Below, piece by piece: positions 37,223-44,287 of a stretch of 64,000 nt of DNA. Source of the stretch: CAWIMX01 sp963792785 (GTDB taxonomy: Bacteria > Acidobacteriota > Vicinamibacteria > Vicinamibacterales > CAVVIG01). The notes beneath the pieces are model-generated. The model was not told the DNA's origin. It was given only the letters and a program-made list of their open reading frames with translations, and ran no database searches. The translations under genes and the position numbers were made by a program. Position 1 is the first letter of the stretch. Every line of letters starts with the position of its first letter. The DNA lies in contig CAWBXO010000004.1 of assembly GCA_963792785.1 (NCBI GenBank), positions 310,001-374,000 of the forward strand, given 5' to 3'.

Positions 37223-37669
37223 CTAGTGCGACGTCTTATCGAGCGGGGCAAGCGTGATGAACCAGCTCTCGCAGTCCGTGCGCGAGCCGCCAGCCAGGGC
37301 CACGGTGAAGACGAGGTTCAGATCGGGGATCTCCCAGCGCTGGGAGGCGCGGTTGTCGAGCTTGAGGACGTTGTAGGGCTTCAGCAGATTGTCGGGCGAG
37401 TCGTGCGGGCGGTGCTCTTCCTGGACGCCCTTGAAAATCGCGAACTCGCGGCGCGGCCCGAGGTGGACCTCGAACAGCCCCACGCCGTTCACGATGTGAT
37501 CGTAGACGCGCTCGCTGTAGCGGCCGTCGGCCTCGAAGCAGGACTGCCAGCTGCCCTCGAGGATGACGTCGGGGCTATGGGAGAACGGCATGAACTGCGC
37601 CGCCGCGGGACGGGGTGCGAGGAGGGCCAGCGATGCCAGTGCCGCCGCCGTGAAGGCCGTGCGCGACAT
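37223..37669 (-). CDS. Secreted protein of unknown function
   Basis: The 148-residue protein has a clear signal peptide (MSRTAFTAAALASLALLAPRPAAA, cleavage before QFMPF). The mature part has two cysteines (WQSCFEADGR and RTDCESWF) that could form one disulfide, and no domain I recognise. It is divergent from the PhoB-like regulator at 37769, sharing a 99-bp intergenic region that contains a Pho-type box. It may therefore also respond to phosphate. Confidence 0.75.
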   Translation of the reverse strand: MSRTAFTAAALASLALLAPRPAAAQFMPFSHSPDVILEGSWQSCFEADGRYSERVYDHIVNGVGLFEVHLGPRREFAIFKGVQEEHRPHDSPDNLLKPYNVLKLDNRASQRWEIPDLNLVFTVALAGGSRTDCESWFITLAPLDKTSH

Positions 37670-37690
37670 TTCGCGAGGATATCACCGATT

Positions 37691-37719
37691 GGAAACCGCT
37701 GGTTAACCTGCATTTAACA
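37691..37719 (+). promoter_or_regulatory. Pho-type box before the orphan PhoB-like regulator
   Basis: Three 7-mers at 11-bp spacing: GGAAACC (37691-37697), GTTAACC (37702-37708) and TTTAACA (37713-37719). A fourth, weaker CGAGACG lies at 37724-37730. The site is 50 bases before the regulator start and fits autoregulation. It also lies in the promoter region of the divergent secreted protein. Confidence 0.72.
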
Positions 37720-37768
37720 GGATCGAGACGGCAATGAAACGCCCGACCGCTACTGTCGAAGCTGTTCG

Positions 37769-38458
37769 ATGGTCCGTCCCCGCATCCTCATCGTCGAAGA
37801 CGAGCTCGACATCGCCGGGCTCATCAAGCACACGCTCGAGCGGCATGCCGAGGCCGATGCCGAGATCGCCGGCAGCGGCGACCTGGCGCTCAAGGCATTC
37901 GGCGATCACCCGCCCGACCTCGTGATCCTCGACCTGAACCTCCCCGTCCTGAGCGGCGTCGAGGTGTGCCGGCTCCTGCGGTCGCGCGCGGAGTCCAAGC
38001 ACGTCCCGATCATCATGCTGACGGCCCGCACGAGCGAGGACGACCGCGTGAAGGGCCTCGAGATGGGCGCCGACGATTACATCACCAAGCCGTTCAGCCC
38101 GCGCGAGCTGACGGCGCGCGTGAAGGCCGTGCTGCGGCGCAACGGGAACGTCACCGAAAAGCCCGCGGCCGCCTACACGGGCTCGCGGCTCATGGCGGAT
38201 TTCGACGCGGTGGCCGTCGCGGTGGACGGCGTGCCCATCCGGCTCACCCGCCGCGAGTTCGAGCTGCTCCGCTACCTGGTCCAGAACAAGAACCGCGTGG
38301 TGTCGCGCGACCGCCTGCTCGAGCGCGTGTGGGGCTACGACCGGCTGGTCGAGACCCGCTCGGTGGACGTCCACGTGGGACGGCTGCGCGGAAAGCTGGG
38401 CGAGGCCGGCCGCCAGATCGAGACGGTCGTGGGGCTGGGCTACCGGTTCATCGATTAA
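37769..38458 (+). CDS. PhoB-like response regulator without an adjacent kinase
   Basis: The 229-residue OmpR-family regulator has a receiver domain (IVEDELDIAGLI, phospho-Asp in LVILDLNLPVLSG, TKPFSPREL) and a winged helix (RLTRREFELLRYLVQNKNRVVSRDRLLERVWGYDRLVETRSVDVHVGRLRGKL). A Pho-type box lies in its own promoter, so it is the better candidate for the regulator that binds those sites. The PhoR-like kinase at 23000 could be its partner. The next gene is an unrelated DUF6526 protein. Confidence 0.9.
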   Translation: MVRPRILIVEDELDIAGLIKHTLERHAEADAEIAGSGDLALKAFGDHPPDLVILDLNLPVLSGVEVCRLLRSRAESKHVPIIMLTARTSEDDRVKGLEMGADDYITKPFSPRELTARVKAVLRRNGNVTEKPAAAYTGSRLMADFDAVAVAVDGVPIRLTRREFELLRYLVQNKNRVVSRDRLLERVWGYDRLVETRSVDVHVGRLRGKLGEAGRQIETVVGLGYRFID

Positions 38459-38544
38459 ACACAACCGAGACCGTAATCGGCTTGCTTCGCGTGCCATTCG
38501 CGCTAGAGTTGGACTCGCGCGCGCACGCGCGAGGAGGACGATCG

Positions 38545-38985
38545 ATGGCCGACCAGACGGCGCAGACCTACAAGAACCACGCCCGGCTCTTCCCGCTGTT
38601 CCACTTCGTGGCAGCGCCGATCCTGCTGATCAACTTCATCGTGGCCGCGTACGGCCTGTTCCAGATGCCGTCGAGGGCCACCGCCTGGTCGGCCGTCGTG
38701 GCGTTCGGGCTGCTCGCCCTCGCCTTCGCCGCCCGGACCATGGCCCTGACGGTACAGGACCGCGTGATCCGGCTCGAGATGCGGCTGCGCTGCCGCGAGA
38801 TCCTGCCGCCCGACCTGAACGCGCGCTTCGACCAGCTCGGCCGCGGCCAGCTGGTGGCCCTCCGGTTCGCGGGCAACGCCGAACTGCCCGCGCTCGTGCG
38901 CGAGGTGCTCGACGGCAAGCTGACCTCGCAGAAGGAGATCAAACTGCGCGTGCAGGACTGGCAGGGGGATCACATCCGGGCGTAG
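38545..38985 (+). CDS. DUF6526 membrane protein
   Basis: The 146-residue protein has the DUF6526 layout. A short soluble start (QTYKNHARLFPLFHF) precedes two membrane helices (APILLINFIVAAYGLF and AVVAFGLLALAFAARTMAL). A cytoplasmic tail follows, with QDRVIRLEMRLR and GQLVALRFAGNAELPALVREVLDGKL. The function is unknown. ATG 38545 follows a GAGGAGG ribosome site. Its stop lies 12 bases before the left terminal repeat of the inverted-array element. Confidence 0.85.
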   Translation: MADQTAQTYKNHARLFPLFHFVAAPILLINFIVAAYGLFQMPSRATAWSAVVAFGLLALAFAARTMALTVQDRVIRLEMRLRCREILPPDLNARFDQLGRGQLVALRFAGNAELPALVREVLDGKLTSQKEIKLRVQDWQGDHIRA

Positions 38986-38996
38986 ACGGGGTTCCG

Positions 38997-39662
38997 GGAA
39001 CTGACGCCTTAGGGGGCTCTCGAACTCACGCTACAGGGGGCTCTCCACTGACGCTGTAGGGGGATTGGAACTGACGCTTCAGGGGGCTCGGAACTGACGC
39101 TGTAGGGGGCTTGGAACTGACGCTTCAGGGGGCTTGGGCTCGCGGTTCAGGGGGCTTGCGGACGGACGCGGCTAGGGGGCTGCGCTCTTTCGGGCCGCGG
39201 CCTGATGGTAGCGCATCAGGCCCGTCGTCGCGCGGCGCGCGGCGCGGGCGAGGTTGATGAGCCGCGAGTAGGTGGGCTCGGCGAGATGCGGCCGCGGGTC
39301 GAGTGAGATGATTCTCGGTTTCCATCAGCGCGCGCGCTGGAGAGGAACTGCGCGTACTCGCGCGAGCGGTAACGCCCGAAGCCCTCGGCGATGTTGCGCG
39401 GTGCGGACGCGCTCGCGTCGCGCAGTTGATCGCAGAATTTGAAGTCCCTCGCCTGCCGCGCGACGGCAGAAACGTCCCACGCCTCGCACTTCAACGCGTA
39501 AGAAAGCCGCCAGGCCACGAGATTCCGAAAATCCCGAATCGGCACGCCCGACCAGGAGCAAGCATCGCGCCAGCCCCCTGAAGCGCGAGCCCCAGCCCCC
39601 TGCCGCGTCAGTACCCAGCCCCCTGCAGCGTGAGTCCGCGAGCCCCCTAAGGCGTCAGTTCC
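38997..39662. mobile_element. Inverted-array element carrying a four-helix-bundle gene
   Basis: A 23-bp terminal repeat (GGAACTGACGCCTTAGG...) at 38997-39019 is perfectly inverted at 39640-39662. Inside the left end are about eight units of 20-24 bp built as GAACTGACGCTGTAGGGGG-CTTGG. Inside the right end are four units in the opposite orientation. Unit variants appear in mirrored order: CTGACGCCTTA, then CTCACGCTACA or CTCACGCTGCA, and later GCTCGCG. The centre encodes a four-helix-bundle protein. The element fills the gap between two convergent stop codons (38985 and 39672). Confidence 0.75.
39172..39545 (-). CDS. Four-helix-bundle protein (23S rRNA IVS family), frameshifted
   Basis: The protein begins MPIRDFRNLVAWRLSYALK and continues DFKFCDQLRDASASAPRNIAEGFGRYRSREYAQFLSSAR. 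This is the family signature of the PF05635-type proteins found in 23S rRNA intervening sequences and related to the Avd accessory proteins. Two shifts follow: near 39336 the frame should read LMETENHL, and near 39305 it should read ARPHLAEPTYSRLINLARAARRATTGLMRYHQAAARKSAAP. The TAG stop at 39172-39174 lies inside the first unit of the left repeat array, so gene and array are fused. These shifts may be indel errors. Confidence 0.82.
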
Positions 39663-39669
39663 GAGAGCC

Positions 39670-40188
39670 CTAGGGTTTCAACGCCCGGAGCATTTTGGGC
39701 GTGAGGAACCACCTCAGGTCCCCCGGTGCGGTGGGTGGGAATTGGTCCACGTCGATCCGGCACACGGCGCCCTTCTTGAACACGACCGGCCGCTTGGCGC
39801 CGAGGAGGCGCGCGGCGAGTTCGCCGATGCCGGGCTCGTGGCCCACGAGGGCGATGCGCAGGCGCTTGGCGTGCGCGTCCAGCGCGGCGAGCACCGCCGG
39901 CGTGGTGCCCTCGGGCGCGAGCGCGTCAAGGGCGATCACGGGGGGACGCGGGTCGAATCCGCTCGCGACAATTTCCGCCGTCTGCCGCGTGCGGACGAGC
40001 GGGCTCGTGAGGACGATGTCGAAGGCCACGTCCAGGCCGCGGAGGGCGCGCACTTCCTTGCGGAGGCGCGACATGCCGCGGTCGGTCAGCGGGCGGCGCG
40101 TGTCGTCCGGCCAGGCCGGCCCGCGTTCCTCGGCGAGGCCGTGGCGAATGAGGTAGAGCTCATGGACCGGCGTGTCGCGTTCCGCCAT
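39670..40188 (-). CDS. sixA: SixA-like phosphohistidine phosphatase
   Basis: The histidine-phosphatase fold has the nucleophile motif LYLIRHGLAEERGP, the second Arg in SPLVRTRQTAEI and the late histidine in ALVGHEPGIGELAARLLG. At about 172 residues it fits SixA, which removes phosphate from phosphohistidine in proteins. ATG 40188 overlaps the stop of the CHAD gene as ATGA. SixA-CHAD pairs are common and suggest a shared role in phosphate or polyphosphate handling. It ends just outside the inverted-array element. Confidence 0.9.
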   Translation of the reverse strand: MAERDTPVHELYLIRHGLAEERGPAWPDDTRRPLTDRGMSRLRKEVRALRGLDVAFDIVLTSPLVRTRQTAEIVASGFDPRPPVIALDALAPEGTTPAVLAALDAHAKRLRIALVGHEPGIGELAARLLGAKRPVVFKKGAVCRIDVDQFPPTAPGDLRWFLTPKMLRALKP

Positions 40189-41099
40189 CAGCCCGACACC
40201 CGGCGCAGCGCGCGCTCGGAGGACGCATTGTCTCGCCCGCGGGCGCCGAAGCGCGCGGCGAGCGCCTGCAGCGCCGCGCGATCGCCGATGTAGTGCGCGT
40301 GGAGCGCGCGGCACTCGTCCTCGAGCGCGTCGACCAGGGCGGCGAGCGCCGGGCCCGTGGCGCGGGCGGTCTCCCGAGCCGCCTGGAGCCGGCGCGCGCG
40401 CGCCATCAGGATCTGGAGGTCGTGCATGCGGCCGAGCACATCCTGCTTGTCCTTGAGCAGCTGGAGATCGGCGGCCGGCGCGCCGCCCAGTTCCACGAGC
40501 AGCTCCAGCGCGTAGCGCAGCTTCTTGAGCGCGATGCGCACGCCGTGCAGCCGCTCGGGCAGGTACACGGCACCGGCGTCGGCCATCGCCCGCTTCAGCC
40601 GCTCGGCGCGGCCCACCACGCGCGCGCTCACCGCCCAGTTCCAGCGGCGCGCTGCGACGCGATCGGGCGCCGCCGCGGGCGTCGCGTCCTCGGCGAGCGC
40701 GCGCAGGCGGCGCGCGAGGCGCTCGCGCTCGAGCGTCGCGCGCGAGCCGGCGACCGCGCGGCGCGCCGCGCGCCGATCGCGCTCCACGCTGGCCGCGATC
40801 GCGTCGAGCGCCGTGCGATGCGCCGGATGGGACGCGCGGAGTTCCTCCACGAGTTGCGCCATCACGTCCAGCTCGCGGAGCGGCCCGAGGTGGCGCGTCA
40901 CGTCGCGCAGGCGCCGGCCCAGCTTCGACACCGCTTCGCCGCCCGCCGGCACGACCGGCAGCAATTCGCGCAGGCGCCGCGTGGCGACGCGCGCGCGATG
41001 CACGGATCGCACGTCCCCGTCGGCGACTCCGTGTAACATCCGTGTAAATTGGTCTACTCGCCTCGACAGCAAAACGTGAGGCGGTTGTGATGCCGGCAT
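40188..41099 (-). CDS. CHAD-domain protein (polyphosphate-binding)
   Basis: CHAD domains are all-helical and bind polyphosphate with conserved histidines and basic residues. Here the core is VHRARVATRRLRELLPV (His at about residue 35), then LRDVTRHLGPLRELDVM, VYLPERLHGVRIALKKLRYALELL and LGRMHDLQILMARARRL, ending ALHAHYIG. About 303 residues are present from ATG 41099. It lies in an operon with sixA and is divergent from ppx. The Pho-type box of ppx lies inside its first codons, so the true start might be the ATG at 41038 (MLHGVADGD). Confidence 0.85.
   Translation of the reverse strand: MPASQPPHVLLSRRVDQFTRMLHGVADGDVRSVHRARVATRRLRELLPVVPAGGEAVSKLGRRLRDVTRHLGPLRELDVMAQLVEELRASHPAHRTALDAIAASVERDRRAARRAVAGSRATLERERLARRLRALAEDATPAAAPDRVAARRWNWAVSARVVGRAERLKRAMADAGAVYLPERLHGVRIALKKLRYALELLVELGGAPAADLQLLKDKQDVLGRMHDLQILMARARRLQAARETARATGPALAALVDALEDECRALHAHYIGDRAALQALAARFGARGRDNASSERALRRVSG
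41032..41049 (+). promoter_or_regulatory. Pho-type box before ppx
   Basis: Two 7-mers, TGTAACA (41032-41038) and TGTAAAT (41043-41049), are 11 bp apart, on the same strand as ppx and 117 bases before its start. The site overlaps the first codons of the divergent CHAD gene, so it could also be chance coding sequence. It is supported mainly by agreement with the four other sites. Confidence 0.5.
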
Positions 41100-41165
41100 G
41101 GTCTGATCAGGGGTACGGGGACCATCCCCGCACGAGCCAGACATCAATTATATAGTGGAGCTGGG

Positions 41166-42965
41166 ATGCGACTCGCCGCCATCGATATCGGCACCAACTC
41201 GCTGCACATGATCGTCGTGCGCGTGCGGCCCGATCTGTCCTTCGAGGTCATCGACCGCGAGAAGGAGATGGTGCGGCTCGGCGCGGGCGGTCTCGACGGC
41301 AAAGCGCTCACGCCGGAGGCCATGCACGCCGCGCTGCAGGTGCTCTCGAAGTTCCGGCGGCTCGCCGATTCCCACGAGGTCGACCACATCATCGCCGCCG
41401 CGACGAGCGCCACGCGCGAGGCGGAGAACGGCGGCGAGTTCCTGCGCCAGGTCGCGCACGAGACCGGCATCCGCCCGCGCGTGATCTCGGGCACCGAGGA
41501 AGCGCGCCTGATCCACCGCGCGGCGGTGTACGGCGTCAGCGTGCCCGGCGATCGCGTGGTCGTGATCGACATCGGCGGCGGCAGCGTCGAGATCACCCAG
41601 GGCACGGGCGCCGTCGTCGAGATCGGGCGCAGCTTCAAGCTCGGCGTGATCCGCCTCACCGAGCGCTTCGTCACCAGCGATCCCATCGACGAGCGCGACG
41701 AGCGGAAGATGGTGAAGCACATCCGCGCCGAACTCGGCGAGTACCTCGACCGCATCGCCGGCGTCGGCTTCGACCGCGTGATCGGGACGTCGGGCACGAT
41801 CCTGAGCCTCGGCGCCGTGGCCTCCGCGGGCGCCGGGCGCTCGGCGGGCGAGCTGCGCAACCGCCGCGTGAGCGCGAAGCAGATCCGCCGCGTGCGGCGC
41901 GATCTGTCGACGCTGACGCTGGCGCGCCGCCTCCGCGTGGCCGGCCTCGAGCCGCGCCGCGCCGACCTCGCGGTGGCCGGCGGCATCCTCCTCGACACGA
42001 TCCTCACGCGCCTGGGCGCCGGCGAGATCACGCTCTGCGACTTCTCCCTGCGCGAGGGGCTGGTGCTCGAGTACATCGACCGGCACCGCAAGGAGATCGT
42101 GCACGCGGACCGCTACCCCGACGTGCGCCGCCGCAGCGTGTTCGAACTCGCCGAGCGCTGCAACTACCGCCCCGAGCACGCGCAAGCGGTGGCGAAGCTG
42201 GCGCTCGCGCTCTTCGACCAGACGCGGAGCGAGCACGCCATGACCGACCGCGATCGCGAGTGGCTCGAGTACGCCGCGATCCTCCACGATATCGGCGTGC
42301 ACATCAGCTACCCGCGCCACCACAAGCATTCCGAGTACCTGATCATGAACGGCGATCTGCGCGGCTTCGAGCCCGACGAGATCGAGACCATCGCCCTCGT
42401 CGCGCGCTACCACCGCCGCGCCACGCCGAAAAAGCGGCACGAGGTCTTCGGCGATCTCCCCCGCAAGCGCCGGCGCATCGTGCGCGCGCTGGCCGCGATT
42501 CTCCGCCTGGCGGAGAACCTGGAGCGCAGCCACGCGCAGACCGTCGCCGGCGTCGACCTCCACGACCGGGGCGACGACGCGCTCCTGCAGATCCGGACCA
42601 GCGGCGACGCCGAGCTCGAGCTCTGGGCCGCCAGCCGCAACGCGCAACCCTTCGAACGGCTCATCGGAAAGCCGCTCGCTTTCGAGGTGAGCGGACGCCA
42701 CCATGCTGAACACACTGACCTCTCCGCACGAGTACCCGGGCAAGCTCTTCGTGGTCGAAGGCATCGACGGCTCGGGCAAGACCACGCAGCTGGGGCTGCT
42801 GGCGAAATGGCTGGCGGCCGAAGGCCACCGGGTGTTCGTCACCGAATGGAACTCGTCCGTCCTGGTGAAGGCCGCCACCAAGACCGGGAAGAAAAAGAAC
42901 GCGCTGACGCCGATGACGTTCAGCCTGCTGCACGCCACCGACTTCGCCGACCGGCTGCTGTATAA
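41166..42965 (+). CDS. ppx: Ppx/GppA exopolyphosphatase with HD domain
   Basis: The enzyme removes phosphate from polyphosphate or pppGpp. The actin-like N-domain begins MRLAAIDIGTNSLHMIVVRV, with AAATSATREAENG, VIDIGGGSVEIT and GTSGTILSLGAVA. The C-terminal HD-type domain has YAAILHDIGVHISYPRHHKHSEYLIMN and YHRRATPKKRHE. Family sequence ends at about residue 508 (GKPLAFEVSG, near 42695). The open frame then runs 260 bases into the next gene with a low-complexity tail (GRRHRRLGQDHAAGAAG) that is probably not real, which suggests a lost base near 42690. It has a Pho-type box upstream and is followed by two kinase-like genes, pstB and phoU. Confidence 0.88.
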   Translation: MRLAAIDIGTNSLHMIVVRVRPDLSFEVIDREKEMVRLGAGGLDGKALTPEAMHAALQVLSKFRRLADSHEVDHIIAAATSATREAENGGEFLRQVAHETGIRPRVISGTEEARLIHRAAVYGVSVPGDRVVVIDIGGGSVEITQGTGAVVEIGRSFKLGVIRLTERFVTSDPIDERDERKMVKHIRAELGEYLDRIAGVGFDRVIGTSGTILSLGAVASAGAGRSAGELRNRRVSAKQIRRVRRDLSTLTLARRLRVAGLEPRRADLAVAGGILLDTILTRLGAGEITLCDFSLREGLVLEYIDRHRKEIVHADRYPDVRRRSVFELAERCNYRPEHAQAVAKLALALFDQTRSEHAMTDRDREWLEYAAILHDIGVHISYPRHHKHSEYLIMNGDLRGFEPDEIETIALVARYHRRATPKKRHEVFGDLPRKRRRIVRALAAILRLAENLERSHAQTVAGVDLHDRGDDALLQIRTSGDAELELWAASRNAQPFERLIGKPLAFEVSGRHHAEHTDLSARVPGQALRGRRHRRLGQDHAAGAAGEMAGGRRPPGVRHRMELVRPGEGRHQDREEKERADADDVQPAARHRLRRPAAV

Positions 42966-43404
42966 GATCATCCCGCCGCTCAAGGCCGGCATGATCGTGC
43001 TGGCCGACCGCTACGCCTATACCGCGTTCGCGCGCGACGTGACGCGCGGCGTCGACCGCCAGTGGGTCCGCGAGCTCTACAGCTTCGCGGTCCGGCCCGA
43101 CCTCTCGCTCTACTTCCGCGTGCCGATCGAGGTGTCGCTCGACCGCCTGCTGGCCCGCCGCGTGAAGCTGAAGTTCTACGAGGCCGGCATGGACATGGGC
43201 TGGAGCCCGAACCCGGTGGACAGCTTCCGCCTGTTCCAGGGCAAGGTGCTCGAGGAGTACGACCGGATCGTCGAGGAGTTCGGCCTCGAGGTCGTCGACG
43301 CGCGCGGCAGCATCATGGAGCAGCAGCGCACCATGCGGCGGATCGTCGCGCCCTACCTGGCCGCCGAGCGGCCCGAGCTGGTCACCGAAGGAGAAGAGCG
43401 ATGA
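42703..43404 (+). CDS. Thymidylate-kinase-like P-loop protein, first paralogue
   Basis: This 233-residue protein has the Walker A motif VVEGIDGSGKTTQLGLL (Lys present) and the DRY motif in VLADRYAYTAFARD, as in dTMP kinases. FYEAGMDMGW lies where the LID region would be. It differs from standard Tmk in lacking the usual thymine-pocket sequences, so the substrate is doubtful. It sits between ppx and a second paralogue, before pstB-phoU. This suggests a role tied to phosphate or polyphosphate rather than dTTP supply. ATG 42703 overlaps the doubtful tail of ppx. Confidence 0.8.
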   Translation: MLNTLTSPHEYPGKLFVVEGIDGSGKTTQLGLLAKWLAAEGHRVFVTEWNSSVLVKAATKTGKKKNALTPMTFSLLHATDFADRLLYKIIPPLKAGMIVLADRYAYTAFARDVTRGVDRQWVRELYSFAVRPDLSLYFRVPIEVSLDRLLARRVKLKFYEAGMDMGWSPNPVDSFRLFQGKVLEEYDRIVEEFGLEVVDARGSIMEQQRTMRRIVAPYLAAERPELVTEGEER

Positions 43405-44162
43405 CGCCCGATACTGACGCGTCCGGCGGCTCCCTGCTGAACAGCCAGGCCGGGGCGTACTACGGCCGCGGCATTCCCTACCTGCCGATCGACGGCTACC
43501 CGGGCAAGCTCATCGCCATCGAGGGCACCGACGGCGTGGGGCGCAGCACGCAGATCCAGCTCCTGCGCGAGTGGCTCGAGGTCAAGGGCTACGGCGTCGT
43601 CGAGACCGGGTGGACCCGCTCGCCGCTGATGCAGCCGACCATCGAGCTGGCCAAGTCGAGCAACACGCTCAACAAACTCACGTTCGTCCTGCTCTACGCC
43701 ACGGACTTCGCCGACCGGCTCGAGAAGGAGATCATCCCGGCGCTCAAGGCCGGGTTCGTCGTGCTGTCGGACCGCTACATCTTCACGGCGCTCGCCCGCG
43801 CCGGCGTCCGGGGCATCGACCGCGCGTGGCTGCGCACCCTCTACGGCTTCGCAATCGCGCCGCACATGGTCTTCTACCTGAACGTGGACGTGAAGACGCT
43901 CATCGGACGGGTGCTCGAATCGCGCGGCATGGATTTCTGGGAGTCCGGCATGGACCTCAAGAGCGGCGACGACATCTACGACAGCTTCCGCTCGTACCAG
44001 AACAAGCTGCTGCGCGAATACAGCTCGATGGCCGACGAATTCGGGTTCCGCGTCCTGGACGCCCGGCGGCGCGTGGACCACATTCAGGACGAACTGCGCC
44101 GCCAGGTCGCGGCCTTTCTCGAGCCCGCGCCCGCCCCCGACCCAGCTGTTACATCGATTTAA
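43401..44162 (+). CDS. Thymidylate-kinase-like protein, second paralogue with altered P-loop
   Basis: This is a paralogue of the preceding protein with about 40 extra residues at the N-terminus (SGGSLLNSQAGAYYGRGIPYLPIDGYPGK). The Walker A reads IEGTDGVGRSTQ: the catalytic lysine is replaced by arginine, while the DRY motif (VLSDRYIFTALARA) and ESGMDLKSGDD remain. It may be an inactive partner of the first paralogue or bind a different nucleotide. ATG 43401 overlaps the first gene as ATGA, so the two are probably made together. Its TAA stop lies inside the Pho-type box of pstB. Confidence 0.8.
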   Translation: MTPDTDASGGSLLNSQAGAYYGRGIPYLPIDGYPGKLIAIEGTDGVGRSTQIQLLREWLEVKGYGVVETGWTRSPLMQPTIELAKSSNTLNKLTFVLLYATDFADRLEKEIIPALKAGFVVLSDRYIFTALARAGVRGIDRAWLRTLYGFAIAPHMVFYLNVDVKTLIGRVLESRGMDFWESGMDLKSGDDIYDSFRSYQNKLLREYSSMADEFGFRVLDARRRVDHIQDELRRQVAAFLEPAPAPDPAVTSI

Positions 44163-44175
44163 CACGGCCGAAACA
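44147..44175 (+). promoter_or_regulatory. Pho-type box before pstB-phoU
   Basis: Three 7-mers at exact 11-bp spacing: TGTTACA (44147-44153), TTTAACA (44158-44164) and CGAAACA (44169-44175). TATCGT at 44197-44202 sits like a -10 hexamer. The site overlaps the stop codon of the preceding kinase-like gene. It is the clearest of the five sites and lies before genes of known Pho function. Confidence 0.78.
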
Positions 44176-44287
44176 GGCGCGAGGCCCCTCCCCTGCTATC
44201 GTTCTGGGCGTGGCTTCGACGACGCTGGCGGCCGCGGCCCGTGTGCGCCTGCCGGCGGTACGCCCGGCGGGTGAGACGAGTCCTTCC

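Noticed and set aside
38997..39180. Regular repeats of about 22 bp that resemble a small CRISPR array
   Set aside because: There are no distinct spacers; units follow each other directly, vary in sequence, and are mirrored on the far side of a gene. No cas genes are present.
42703..42965. Real C-terminal extension of Ppx overlapping the kinase gene
   Set aside because: Family sequence ends near 42695. The tail is arginine- and glycine-rich shadow coding, and the kinase frame has a clear P-loop there.
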